A DNA stretch of 38,952 bases, taken from the NCBI GenBank assembly GCA_046153015.1, contig JBJXGF010000140.1:1-38952 (forward strand), in the 5' to 3' direction. Below, one piece after another: positions 25,101 to 33,890 of this stretch (the stretch's first letter is position 1; every line of letters starts with the position of its first letter). The notes beneath the pieces are model-generated. The model saw only the letters and a program-made list of their open reading frames with translations, did no database searches and was not told where the DNA came from. The translations under genes and the position numbers were made by a program. The DNA is from JBJXGF01 sp046153015 (GTDB lineage Bacteria; Actinomycetota; Acidimicrobiia; Acidimicrobiales; CAIXPF01).

Positions 25101-26245
25101 GACCGGGCGCCTTGGGCGAGGAGGGGGGTGAACGCGCCGGTGAGCAACTCGCAGAACTGGGTGGTGCAGTGGCCGAGTTCGAAATGCTGCTCGGCGGTGC
25201 GGCGGGCCGCGCTGGCGAGCCTGGTCCGCCGGGCTGGATCGGTGGCCAGCGAGCGGATCACGCGGGCGAGAGCGTCTGGGTCGGCGGGCGGGACGAGCAT
25301 GCCGTTGTGGTCACTCGTGATGGCGCTCGCAATGGCGGCAACGTCGCTGGCCACCAGCGGCCGGCCGCACGCCATGGCTTCGAGCACAACGTTGGGGAGG
25401 CCGTCGCGGTCCCCGTTGTGGTCCACGACCGACGGCGCGACGACAACGTCGGCGTTGCGGAAGATGCCGGGGAGCTCGTCGTGGGTGGTGCGCCCGAGGA
25501 GGCGGACGCGGTGCGCGATGCCCAGGTGCTCGATGTGCGCGTGCAGTGATTCGCCCTCGGGTCCATCGCCGACGATCGTGAGCGAGATGTCGAGATCGCC
25601 CAGGAGAGCCATTGCGTCGAGCAGTGTGGTGAAGCCCTTTTTCTCCACGAGACGGCCCACGGCGAGCAAGCGCACGCCGCTCTTGGTCCGCTCGGCGAAG
25701 CCGGCCGACGCGAACCGGTCGAGGTCAACACCGTGCGGCACGAGGTGGGCGTTCACGCCCTCGGCGCCGAGCGCGGCCAACGCGTCGGTGTTGCAGGTGA
25801 GGACAATGGCGGCGGCGGCGGCCCGGCGGCGCAGCTCGGCGGGCTCCACCTTGCGCATGTCGAGCGCGTGGACGCTGAACCCGAACGGCAGTCCGAGCCG
25901 CTCCGCAGCGAGCATCGCGACCTCGGCCGGGCGGTGCGCGAAGTAGCCGTGGATGGCATCGACGCCACCAACGACGCGGTGCGCCAATTCGACCAAGGCG
26001 TCCGATTGGGTCGCGGCGTCGCCATCGCACAGGTAGGTGGTGAACGGCTGAAGCGCGTCCAAGCCTGGCTGCACGAGCGCGGCGTCGCCGGCCTTGGTTG
26101 CCGCGATGCCGGCGAGCATGCCGGCGCGATGCAGGGCCGCGATCTCGTTCACGGCGAACGTCTCAGAGATACGGGGCCATCCAGAGACAACCACGAGCAC
26201 GCGGGCCGGGGACCGGTACAGTGGCCGGTTCGATGAACCGAACAT
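25097..26245 (-). CDS. GT4 family glycosyltransferase
   Basis: A 382-residue GT-B glycosyltransferase opening with RVLVVVSGWPRISETFAVNE. The C-terminal half contains LLAVGRLVEKKGFTTLLDAM, VVAPSVVDHNGDRDGLPNVV and LEAMACGRPLVASDV. The start at ATG 26245 gives the family N-terminus; the open frame continues to 26545 but that part is the shadow of the divergent kinase. This ATG lies 12 bases inside the divergent kinase gene, so the two 5' ends overlap, and a later start (GTG within RVLV) may be the real one. First gene of the minus-strand glycan operon. Confidence 0.88.
   Translation of the reverse strand: MFGSSNRPLYRSPARVLVVVSGWPRISETFAVNEIAALHRAGMLAGIAATKAGDAALVQPGLDALQPFTTYLCDGDAATQSDALVELAHRVVGGVDAIHGYFAHRPAEVAMLAAERLGLPFGFSVHALDMRKVEPAELRRRAAAAAIVLTCNTDALAALGAEGVNAHLVPHGVDLDRFASAGFAERTKSGVRLLAVGRLVEKKGFTTLLDAMALLGDLDISLTIVGDGPEGESLHAHIEHLGIAHRVRLLGRTTHDELPGIFRNADVVVAPSVVDHNGDRDGLPNVVLEAMACGRPLVASDVAAIASAITSDHNGMLVPPADPDALARVIRSLATDPARRTRLASAARRTAEQHFELGHCTTQFCELLTGAFTPLLAQGARS
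26217..26222 (+). promoter_or_regulatory. Possible -10 element for the divergent kinase gene
   Basis: TACAGT lies ten bases before the ATG at 26233, which has no Shine-Dalgarno sequence. That spacing suits a leaderless or near-leaderless transcript. It lies inside the glycosyltransferase gene on the opposite strand. Confidence 0.3.
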
Positions 26246-27330
26246 CAGCTCGCCCACCCCAGGATCACGCCCTGCCGGGTTCCGAGCTGCTGTTCGACCT
26301 CGACGCGCTGCGCATGATCCTCGGTGCCCCCCACGGCGCGGCGCTCCGGTTGCGCTACGTGGAGCACTCGCCCGGGGAGTCCGCTTTGGTGTTGGTCGCC
26401 CTCGACGCTCGCCTGGTGGCGATCTCGGTCGGACGCACCGCTCCGGCCGACGCAGGTCTGCAGGTTGCGTGGTACCCCGACGATCCAGCGCTGCCCGGAC
26501 TGCGCGATGGATGGGCGGGCCTGCTTGCCGCCCTCGGCCTGCCAACGGGCGATCCGGAGCGGCTCACGTGGGTACCGCACCGGAGACTCGTCGCCGCCAA
26601 CGGCGACCTGATCATCAAGCTGCACCAGCGAGGCGATGAGACCGAGCAGGCCGTTTCGCGCGCTGCCACCGTGCGCACGGTGGTGCCGGTGCCCGATGTG
26701 CTGCGCGTGGACGCCGACCGAGCAGTCCACGTTCAGCGCCGCGTGGTCGGCCGCCCACTCGAACGTGATGACGCGGAGCCGGGGATCGACGCCGCATGCG
26801 AGCTGCTCCACCGATTGCTGACGCTCGATCCGGCTGGGTTGGTGCGCCACGCTCCCTCTGATCTGCTTGCGCATTGTCGGCAGGTGGCCCAGTTGGTGGG
26901 CTTCATCGCCCCGCACACCACCGCCCGGCTCGACGTGATGATCAGCCGGCTCGACGACGCGCAGCCCATGGCGAACGACGTCGTCGCCGCCCACGGCGAC
27001 TTCAACGTCGGCCAGCTGCTGAGGCGCGGCGACGGCGAGCTCGTAGTGGTCGATACCGACACCCTCTGCGCCGCATCCGCGGCCTATGACCCTGCGAGCT
27101 ATGCCGCGAACCTGATAGCGGGCCGCCCGGGCGATCTCGATGACGCGCGACGAGTGCTGCGCCGGTTCGGCCAGCAGCTCGCTCAGGTGGACGACGGCGC
27201 GCTCGACTGGTACCTCGCGGCGATGGTCCTGCGCCGCCTTGACCGCGGCCTGCGCCGCTACAAGCGCGACTGGCCGGCCCGCACCAACCGGTTGGTCGAC
27301 GACGCGGAGCAGCTGGTCGGTCTCCTCTGA
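26233..27330 (+). CDS. APH-fold kinase, second copy in the cluster
   Basis: A 365-residue protein with the kinase catalytic loop VVAAHGDFNVGQLLRRG and the metal-binding segment LVVVDTDTLCAA. The N-terminal lobe includes LIIKLHQRGDETEQAVSRAA, with a probable ATP-binding Lys in LIIKL. ATG 26233 is chosen because the upstream extension is an antisense shadow of the glycosyltransferase gene. The gene is transcribed alone and converges with the UDP-sugar dehydrogenase gene, 19 bases apart. It is distinct from the kinase at 20690, suggesting two different phosphorylation steps. Confidence 0.8.
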   Translation: MNRTSARPPQDHALPGSELLFDLDALRMILGAPHGAALRLRYVEHSPGESALVLVALDARLVAISVGRTAPADAGLQVAWYPDDPALPGLRDGWAGLLAALGLPTGDPERLTWVPHRRLVAANGDLIIKLHQRGDETEQAVSRAATVRTVVPVPDVLRVDADRAVHVQRRVVGRPLERDDAEPGIDAACELLHRLLTLDPAGLVRHAPSDLLAHCRQVAQLVGFIAPHTTARLDVMISRLDDAQPMANDVVAAHGDFNVGQLLRRGDGELVVVDTDTLCAASAAYDPASYAANLIAGRPGDLDDARRVLRRFGQQLAQVDDGALDWYLAAMVLRRLDRGLRRYKRDWPARTNRLVDDAEQLVGLL

Positions 27331-27349
27331 GAGCGACCGAGCCCCGCTA

Positions 27350-28666
27350 TCAGAGTTGTTCAACATTGGAGCCATTCAGGCGGTGGCGGGTGTCGAGGAC
27401 GTAGCTGGCGTTGGCGATCACCATGTCCATGTCGAACGCGGCATGGTCGGTGACCACCACCACCGCGTCGGCGGCGCAGACTTCTTCCACCGTCAGCTCC
27501 ACACGCTCGGCGCACGAGCTCCGCATCGGCCCGCTGAAGGGGGGACTAGGGAAATCCTCACGCACGTGCGGATCGCAGACCTTCACGGTGGCACCGTCGC
27601 GGCGCAGGTGCTCGATCAGTGCGAGCGCCGGGGACTCGCGGGCGTCGCTGCTGTTGGCCTTGTACGCGAGACCGAGCACGAGCACCTGGGCCTTCGACAT
27701 GGCGAGGCCGCGCTCGTTCAGTCCGCGGACGAGGCGGGCGTGCACGTAGTCGGGCATGTGGTCGTTGATGTCGTTCGCTAACTCGACGAATCGGAACGAG
27801 CGGCCGAGCCGCTGACGCACGGTCCATGACAGGTAGCTCGGGTCGATCGGCAGACAGTGCCCGCCAACGCCCGGGCCGGGGTTGAAGCGCATGAAGCCGA
27901 ACGGCTTGGTGGAGGCCGCGTCAATTGACTCCCACAAGTCGATGCCGAGGTCAGCGGCGAACATTGCGAGCTCGTTTACCAATGCGATGTTCACGTGGCG
28001 AAACGTGTTCTCGAGCAGCTTCGCCATCTCGGCGGACCGGGTGCTCGACACGCGGACGGTGCGATCCACGATCGATGAGTAGAAGGCATCGATCCGGTCG
28101 AGCGAAGCGGCGTCGATGCCCGACACGACCTTCGGCGTGGTCGCGAACGTCCAGGTTTGGTTGCCCGGATCGATCCGCTCGGGGCTATACCCGACGGCGA
28201 AGTCCGAGCCGGCGCGCAGGCCCGAACCAGCCTCGAGCAGCGGGACCAGAAGCTCCTCGGTGGTGCCTGGGTAGGTGGTCGACTCGAGCACAACCATCGC
28301 GCCGGGCGTGAGGTACGGGGCGAGGTCGAATGCGGCCGACTCGATGTAGCTGAGGTCGGGCTGAGTCTCGCGGAGCGGCGTGGGCACCGTGATGACGGCA
28401 ATGTCGAACGCCTCGCACGCCAGACGATCATCAGTAACCCGGTATCGGCCCGAGTCGAGCGCTGCCTGCAGGACGTCGGTGGTGATGTCCTCAACGAAGG
28501 AGTCACCGTCGGCGAGGCGCTTCACGCGGTCGACGGAGACGTCGTAACCGACCACGTCGTAGCCGGAGTCGACCGCCGCCATGGCGAGCGGCAGGCCGAC
28601 GTAGCCCTGTCCGACAACGAGGACCTTGGTGCTGTTGTGTATCGCGGCGCCGATGTCCATGCTCAC
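27350..28666 (-). CDS. Nucleotide sugar 6-dehydrogenase (UDP-HexNAc or UDP-glucose type)
   Basis: A 438-residue NAD-dependent enzyme oxidising a UDP-sugar C6 to a carboxylate. The Rossmann loop is VLVVGQGYVGLPLAMAAVDS (15-34). The catalytic cysteine is C271 in GPGVGGHCLPIDPSYLSW, and the conserved Lys-Asn pair is in MAKLLENTFRHVNIALVNE. The GGHC(L/I)PIDP..L.W version is more typical of WbpA/WecC/TviB-type N-acetylhexosamine dehydrogenases than of plain UDP-glucose dehydrogenase, but both remain possible. GTG 28666 overlaps the epimerase stop; ATG 28660 is an alternative. It supplies uronic acid donors to the glycan cluster. Confidence 0.9.
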   Translation of the reverse strand: MSMDIGAAIHNSTKVLVVGQGYVGLPLAMAAVDSGYDVVGYDVSVDRVKRLADGDSFVEDITTDVLQAALDSGRYRVTDDRLACEAFDIAVITVPTPLRETQPDLSYIESAAFDLAPYLTPGAMVVLESTTYPGTTEELLVPLLEAGSGLRAGSDFAVGYSPERIDPGNQTWTFATTPKVVSGIDAASLDRIDAFYSSIVDRTVRVSSTRSAEMAKLLENTFRHVNIALVNELAMFAADLGIDLWESIDAASTKPFGFMRFNPGPGVGGHCLPIDPSYLSWTVRQRLGRSFRFVELANDINDHMPDYVHARLVRGLNERGLAMSKAQVLVLGLAYKANSSDARESPALALIEHLRRDGATVKVCDPHVREDFPSPPFSGPMRSSCAERVELTVEEVCAADAVVVVTDHAAFDMDMVIANASYVLDTRHRLNGSNVEQL

Positions 28667-29622
28667 GCCGCCACCCCGACGGTGGCGAGGCGCCGAGCGG
28701 CGACGAACTCAAGCTCGGCGCGGAGACCGGTGACCAAATCGACGGACGGCTGCCAGTCGAGAAGGCGACGGGCCAAGGTGGTGTCCGCACAGGTGCGGAA
28801 CACGTCGCCGCGTTGGCCGCTCGTACGCTCGACATCGAGCGAACGGCCGATGTACCCCTCGATGATCCCGATGACCTGGTTCATGGTGGCCTCCTGGCCG
28901 CCGCCGACGTTGAGCAGCGGGCCGGGATCGGCGAACACCATGGCTCGCACCGTCGCGTCAACTGCGTCATCGACGAACGTGAAATCACGAGACTGGGTGC
29001 CGTCGCCGAACAGCCGGAACCGGGGGCCGCCGTGAGCGCTCTCACAGATGCGGCGCATCGCCATATCGGGTCGCTGTCGCGGGCCGTACACGGTGAAGTA
29101 GCGCAGCCCGACGGTCTGGACACCACGATGGCGGGCGATCCGTCCGAGGTCCTCGCAGGTTCGCTTGGTCACCCCGTACGGCGAGCGGGGAGCCGTTGAT
29201 GCGCCCTCTGCAGAGGGGTACGACGCGGCCTCGCCGTACACCGAGGACGACGAGGCGTACACCACCCGGCGGACGCCGGCGTCGGCCGCGGCCTCGAACA
29301 CGCGCTGCGTCGCTTGGACGTTGTCGTGCAAGTAGCGGGCGAACCCATCGCCGAAGCTGGCTCGCACACCCGGCTGGGCGGCGAGGTGGAACACGGCCGG
29401 CTGATCGGCGAACAGCCTGTCGAGCGGGGCCCGGTTGAGGTCGGCCTCGACGAGATCGAAGCGGCTGCTGTCGGTCAGGCCACCGAGGTTGGCCCGCTTC
29501 TCACGCGGGTCGTAGTAGTCGGTGAAGGCATCGATGCCGGTGACCCTCCACCCGTCAGCGACGAGTCGCTCGCACAGGTGGGACCCTATGAATCCGGCAC
29601 AACCGGTGACGATGGCATGCAT
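28663..29622 (-). CDS. NAD-dependent epimerase/dehydratase (UDP-uronate 4-epimerase-like)
   Basis: A 319-residue extended short-chain dehydrogenase. The cofactor loop is IVTGCAGFIGSHLCERLVAD and the catalytic Tyr-Lys pair is in APRSPYGVTKRTCEDLGR, with a serine triad partner in VVYASSSSVYGE. The loop GIDAFTDYYDPREKRANL resembles UDP-glucuronate 4-epimerases. ATG 29622 is used because the upstream in-frame extension lacks family sequence. Translated with the dehydrogenase through a GTGA overlap, it probably makes a galacturonate-type epimer. A promoter with a good -10 box lies upstream. Confidence 0.88.
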   Translation of the reverse strand: MHAIVTGCAGFIGSHLCERLVADGWRVTGIDAFTDYYDPREKRANLGGLTDSSRFDLVEADLNRAPLDRLFADQPAVFHLAAQPGVRASFGDGFARYLHDNVQATQRVFEAAADAGVRRVVYASSSSVYGEAASYPSAEGASTAPRSPYGVTKRTCEDLGRIARHRGVQTVGLRYFTVYGPRQRPDMAMRRICESAHGGPRFRLFGDGTQSRDFTFVDDAVDATVRAMVFADPGPLLNVGGGQEATMNQVIGIIEGYIGRSLDVERTSGQRGDVFRTCADTTLARRLLDWQPSVDLVTGLRAELEFVAARRLATVGVAA

Positions 29623-29657
29623 GGGCCCACCATCGGACTTTCGTGGCGCGGCCCACA

Positions 29658-29663
29658 ATTGTA
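29658..29663 (-). promoter_or_regulatory. -10 element of the epimerase-dehydrogenase operon
   Basis: On the minus strand this reads TACAAT, a near-consensus -10 box, 35 bases upstream of ATG 29622. A weak -35-like TTCAAC lies about 18-20 bases further up. It is located in the 147-base region shared with the divergent glycosyltransferase gene at 29770. Confidence 0.5.
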
Positions 29664-29769
29664 CTTACGGGCTAGTGCCACGGGTTGAAACGGTGCGCCA
29701 TTCCCGGTGTGGCGTGCTACGACCAAGGTGCGATGGCGGACTTCCCGTTAACGGTGCGACCTTGGCACG

Positions 29770-30882
29770 ATGAGGAGCCGATATTTGTTTTGGTCCCACG
29801 ATGGCTTCGGGCTTGGCCACGTCCGCCGCAACAGCCTGATCGCCGCGGCAATCCTCGTGCACGAACCGGACGCCGAGATCGTGTTGGTCACAGGCGTGGC
29901 GGTGCGGCCTTCATGGCTCGGCGCCGGCAACGTCCGCGTGGTGCACGTGCCGTCGATGCTGAAGGACCAGGACGGCGCGTACCGTCACGAGGCGTTGCCC
30001 TTTGAGGTGGCCGTCGGGCGCCGCGCCCGAATGTTCCACCGCACTGTTGAGGAGTTCCGGCCCGACGTGGTGGTGGTGGACCGTCACCCATATGGCATCG
30101 CCGGCGAGTTGCGGCGGGGTCTCGATCTCGCCCACCGCCAGGGAGCGGCCGTGGTGCTGGGGCTGCGTGACGTGCTCGACGAGCCGTCGAACGTGCGTGA
30201 CGAGCTGGCCGGAGAAGGCTGGGCCGGCGTGGCCGACGCCTTCGACGCGCTGTTGGTGTACGGCGACCAGGTGCTGTGCGATCACGAGGTGGAGTACGGC
30301 GTACCGCTCATCCCGATCTACTGCGGGTGGGTTGTCGAGCGGCCGGCCCCCACCACCCGCGACGAGCGACTGTTAGTGGTCACCGCTGGCGGCGGCGGCG
30401 ACGGCGAGGCGGTCTTCCGGCTCGGTCTCGGTCTCGCTCACGTGCTGTTGGATCACCGCGTGATGTTGGTTGCCGGACCGTACGCCACGCGTTACGACGC
30501 CAGCGCCGACGGCGACTTCGACGGGCGTCTCACGGTCGTTCGCGACGTACCGGGTTGCGTCGAGCTGTTCGCCCGCGCCGGGGCGGTGGTGCAGATGGCC
30601 GGTTACAACTCGACGGCAGAGTCCCTCGCCGCCGGTGTGCGACCGGTCCTCGTCCCGCGCCGCAGCCCGCGGCGCGAGCAGGCAATCCGGGCGTCCCGCC
30701 TGGCCTCGATGGGTCTCGCCGACGTGGTGGACGAGCACGCACCGGCCGACGAGGTCGCCTGGTTGGTCCGTCGGTCGCGCCAGCTCTGCGCCGGCCAACT
30801 CGCGGCCAATGGGCTCCGCATCGACGGCGCCCACGAGGCCGCTTCCGTGCTCCGGTCGATGGCGGCGGTGCCAGCCCCTTGA
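29770..30882 (+). CDS. MurG-like glycosyltransferase, second copy
   Basis: A 370-residue GT-B enzyme related to the gene at 19458. It starts YLFWSHDGFGLGHVRRNSLI and contains the donor-binding motif MAGYNSTAESLAAGVRPVLV followed by RSPRREQAIRASRLASMGLA. The catalytic His may lie in DRHPYG. There is no Shine-Dalgarno directly before ATG 29770. Its last base overlaps the TTG of the ABC exporter gene, so glycan transfer and export are probably coupled in expression. It is likely an inner-face transferase acting on a lipid-linked acceptor. Confidence 0.86.
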   Translation: MRSRYLFWSHDGFGLGHVRRNSLIAAAILVHEPDAEIVLVTGVAVRPSWLGAGNVRVVHVPSMLKDQDGAYRHEALPFEVAVGRRARMFHRTVEEFRPDVVVVDRHPYGIAGELRRGLDLAHRQGAAVVLGLRDVLDEPSNVRDELAGEGWAGVADAFDALLVYGDQVLCDHEVEYGVPLIPIYCGWVVERPAPTTRDERLLVVTAGGGGDGEAVFRLGLGLAHVLLDHRVMLVAGPYATRYDASADGDFDGRLTVVRDVPGCVELFARAGAVVQMAGYNSTAESLAAGVRPVLVPRRSPRREQAIRASRLASMGLADVVDEHAPADEVAWLVRRSRQLCAGQLAANGLRIDGAHEAASVLRSMAAVPAP

Positions 30883-32636
30883 TCGCGCTCGTTCACAAAT
30901 ACCGCGGCTACGTGTGGCCGTACCGGCGTCCACTCGGCCTCGGTGCGTTCCTCACCGTCGTCGCCGTCGGCTTCAGTCTCGCCCAGCCGTTGCCCATGCG
31001 GTACATCGTCGATGACATCCTGCAACCCACCGTCACGCCGCCGGGCGCGGGGCTCAAGCTGGGTCTCGCGGTCCTCGTGCTCGTCGCCACCATCGGCATG
31101 GGCGCAGTGGTCAACTACTGGGCGACGCGGCTGCTCAGCGGGTCAGGTCTGAGCATCGCCAGCGACCTGCGGATCGCCGTGCTCGACCGCCTCCAGCGCC
31201 TGTCGTTGCGCTACCACTCGCAGCACCGGGTGGGGGATCTCGTCGCCCGGGTCACCAGCGATGTCTCCTACACGCAGGACATGTTCGTGCAGGTGCTGTC
31301 GACGCTACTGCCGAGCCTCGTCCTGGTGGCCGGCATGTTCACGGTGATGATGCTCGTCGACCCGCTGTTCACGTTGCTCGCCCTCGTCGTTACACCGCCG
31401 CTCGTGTTCGCCACGCACCGGTCGCGCACCCAGCTGCGGCTCGCGGCGCGCCGTCTACGCAAGGCGGAAGGTGCGCTCGCCTCCTCCGCCACCGAGAGCC
31501 TTGCGTCCGTGCAGGTGATCCAGGCCTTCACGATGGAGCGGGACCGCCTCCGCCGGTTCGCCGACCTGTCCGACGAGGCGCTAGGGGCGGGCCTGGACTC
31601 CGTGCGCCTGCAGGCGCGCTTCTCTCCGCTCGTGGACCTCGCCAGCGCCGCCTCCACCGCCGTCGTGCTGTGGTTCGGCGCGACCCGCGTGCTGAACAAC
31701 CGGATCAGCCTCGGCGAGCTGCTGATGCTGCTCACCTATCTCGGCTCGCTCTACAAGCCGGTGAAGTCGCTGTCGAAGCTGTCCCAGGTGATCAGTAAGG
31801 GCTACGCGGCCGCCGAGCGGATCAGCGAGATCATGGCCACGCCGGCGGACATCGTCGACCGGCCCGGTGCGCTGGCCATGCCCATCCGGGGTGGCGTCGA
31901 ACTGCGCAACGTGACGTTCTCCTACGGTCGCGAGCCGGTGCTGGACAACGTCTCGTTCCGCGTTGCCCCAGGCGAGTCGGTCGCAATCGTTGGCCCCACA
32001 GGCGCTGGCAAGAGCACCATCGCGGCGCTCGTGCCGCGCTTGGCAGACGTCGAGCAGGGCAACGTGTTCGTCGGCGGCATCGACGTCCGCGATCACCCGC
32101 TGTTGGTGCTGCGGTCGCAGATCTCGCTCGTGCTGCAGGACACCGTTCTGCTCGAGGGCACGCTTCGCGACAACATCATGTGCGCCCGTCCCGGCGTGCG
32201 CGACCGCGACGTTCGGCGTGCTGCTCGACTCTCTCTGGTCGACGAGTTCGCGAGCCGCCTACCCGACGGGCTCGACACGTACGTCGGCGAGCGCGGCGTG
32301 AACCTTTCCGGTGGCCAGCGTCAGCGGGTGGCGATCGCGCGGGCGATCGCGCGCGACACGCCGATCATCGTGCTCGACGAGCCGACCTCCGCACTCGACG
32401 CAGCCTCCGAGGAGCTCATCGTTGAGGCGCTCCGGAACCTGCCGCAGGGCCGCACGCGGATCACCATCGCGCATCGCCTGTCCACCGTCCGCGACGCCGA
32501 CACGATCATCGTGCTGCAGGGCGGACGCATCGTGGAGACCGGCCCCCACCACCACTTGGCCTCCGCCGGCGGGCTGTACTCGCGGCTCTACCAGTTCCAG
32601 TCGGGCCACGTCCGGCTCGCCGCCGCGGGCAGCTGA
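30879..32636 (+). CDS. MsbA-like ABC exporter (fused membrane and ATPase domains)
   Basis: A 585-residue half-transporter that would act as a homodimer. Residues 15-310 are a six-helix exporter membrane domain. The ATPase domain carries Walker A GPTGAGKST (372-380), signature NLSGGQRQRVAIARA (475-489), Walker B IIVLDEPTSALD with the catalytic E501, and the H-loop H532 in TIAHRLST. I place the start at TTG 30879, which overlaps the preceding stop (TTGA) and gives IALVHKYRGYVWPYRRPL; GTG 30912 is an alternative. The longer open frame upstream is an antisense shadow of the glycosyltransferase. In context it probably flips a lipid-linked glycan across the membrane. Confidence 0.92.
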   Translation: MIALVHKYRGYVWPYRRPLGLGAFLTVVAVGFSLAQPLPMRYIVDDILQPTVTPPGAGLKLGLAVLVLVATIGMGAVVNYWATRLLSGSGLSIASDLRIAVLDRLQRLSLRYHSQHRVGDLVARVTSDVSYTQDMFVQVLSTLLPSLVLVAGMFTVMMLVDPLFTLLALVVTPPLVFATHRSRTQLRLAARRLRKAEGALASSATESLASVQVIQAFTMERDRLRRFADLSDEALGAGLDSVRLQARFSPLVDLASAASTAVVLWFGATRVLNNRISLGELLMLLTYLGSLYKPVKSLSKLSQVISKGYAAAERISEIMATPADIVDRPGALAMPIRGGVELRNVTFSYGREPVLDNVSFRVAPGESVAIVGPTGAGKSTIAALVPRLADVEQGNVFVGGIDVRDHPLLVLRSQISLVLQDTVLLEGTLRDNIMCARPGVRDRDVRRAARLSLVDEFASRLPDGLDTYVGERGVNLSGGQRQRVAIARAIARDTPIIVLDEPTSALDAASEELIVEALRNLPQGRTRITIAHRLSTVRDADTIIVLQGGRIVETGPHHHLASAGGLYSRLYQFQSGHVRLAAAGS

Positions 32637-32781
32637 GCCCGAGATCAACCAGCAGCCGGCTGGACTTCGGCGGGCTACAGCGTCGGGCGTCGGTACCGCC
32701 GTTTGGGCGGGTACGCGATCGAAGGTCGTAGCACTATCGAGCAGGTGCGCCAGCCCGGTGGTAGCGACCAGACTGGGAACC

Positions 32782-33699
32782 GTGCCTGTCACCCCTCAAA
32801 CCGCGGCGCCCCCCCAAGGTAACCTCGCTGCAGTGGCACACCCGCAGTGGCAACCGGTGACCGGAGCTGAGCTTGGCCTGGGTGGGGTCGCCGGAACGGC
32901 GGTCCGCCGTGAGCTGGTGCTGGCGGGAACGCCTCCGCTGCGAGAGGTGGTCGTGCTAGGGGCGCCCTCTGTACCCAGGTCGGACGTGGTGACCATCCGA
33001 CAAATGCTGCGCGACCCGTCCAAGAGTGCCCCTCGTGGCGGTCCAAGGCAGCGCCATCGAGGTCTGTGGTGGGACTGCGGCAACACGTTGCTGGTCGCTG
33101 TGGTGCTGGTCATCGGTCTGCTGGCCATCCACGGCATCCTGTTTCCCGCCAGACCAGGAAGCATCGCCCGCTCGCTGTGGGTTCCCGAGCCCGATCCCGC
33201 CCGGCCGGTGTCGGCGCTGTCCCTGGGCCCGGACCCGACGTCACCGTTGCGGGAACAGGTCACCACGGCGATCACGACCACCACGATCGCGGACTTGGTG
33301 TCCGTCCCACCGGGCACCGACGCTCGCGGTGGGTCCCCGACCATCACGTCCAACACGCCCCCCGGGACTGGACCCGGCATCTACCGCGACCCAGGCTCGG
33401 GCGGAGGCGCATCAGACCCTACGTCCTCCGCCGCCACCGGGGGCAGCCCCACCGTCGTGGAGGTCGCCAGCACCACCGACGTGAACACCAGCGGTAAGGG
33501 CGGTGCCAACTCCGGTCCCGGATCCGCCTTATCGGGCGACGAAACTGGGTCAACCATCGTGGACGACGAGACCACCGTGCCGACCACTCCCGACGTCGAG
33601 ACCGAAATCGACAACGGCTCCAGATCGGGTCGTGGGTCCGGGTCTGGCTCGGGTTCGTCGGGGTCCGGGTCATCTGGCTCGGGTTCGTCGGGGTCCTGA
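32782..33699 (+). CDS. Single-pass membrane protein with Ser/Gly/Thr/Pro-rich outer domain
   Basis: A 305-residue protein of unknown family. Residues about 1-100 are soluble and Arg-rich at the end (GGPRQRHRGLWWDCG); residues 102-120 are one membrane helix (TLLVAVVLVIGLLAIHGIL); residues 125-305 are low-complexity Thr/Ser/Gly/Pro, ending in SGSGS repeats. The topology suggests a type II anchored surface protein with a mucin-like domain that could be glycosylated or fill the cell wall. The GTG at 32782 is the first plausible start; GTG 32833 also fits. It follows the exporter by 145 bases on the same strand, so it may be the substrate or an accessory of the glycan system. Confidence 0.66.
   Translation: MPVTPQTAAPPQGNLAAVAHPQWQPVTGAELGLGGVAGTAVRRELVLAGTPPLREVVVLGAPSVPRSDVVTIRQMLRDPSKSAPRGGPRQRHRGLWWDCGNTLLVAVVLVIGLLAIHGILFPARPGSIARSLWVPEPDPARPVSALSLGPDPTSPLREQVTTAITTTTIADLVSVPPGTDARGGSPTITSNTPPGTGPGIYRDPGSGGGASDPTSSAATGGSPTVVEVASTTDVNTSGKGGANSGPGSALSGDETGSTIVDDETTVPTTPDVETEIDNGSRSGRGSGSGSGSSGSGSSGSGSSGS
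33643..33696 (+). repeat. 30-base period repeat in the surface-protein gene
   Basis: The 24-base unit starting TCTGGCTCGGGTTCGTCGGG appears at 33643-33666 and again at 33673-33696 with a six-base spacer. It encodes SGSGSSGS. Such in-frame repeats vary in number by slippage and lengthen or shorten the outer domain. Confidence 0.9.
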
Positions 33700-33714
33700 A
33701 CCCCAAGCGGGGGT
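33700..33714 (+). terminator. Weak hairpin after the surface-protein gene
   Basis: ACCCC and GGGGT flank a five-base loop immediately after the stop codon. The stem is short and has no following T tract, so termination is only a possibility. Confidence 0.22.
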
Positions 33715-33890
33715 GATGGTGGCCACTGGCGTGGGGGCCGTCCCGCCTGGGGCGAGGCATCCCGGGTGCGGCTGCTTACCATGGCGCCGTTACTGAAGGA
33801 CGGCGACGTTGCGTGGCCACCCGCAGCGCCGGCCATGGTGGCCGAGGCCGGTGTTCAGGCAGGCCTGGCGTTGGCTGGGTCGGTGGGCGC

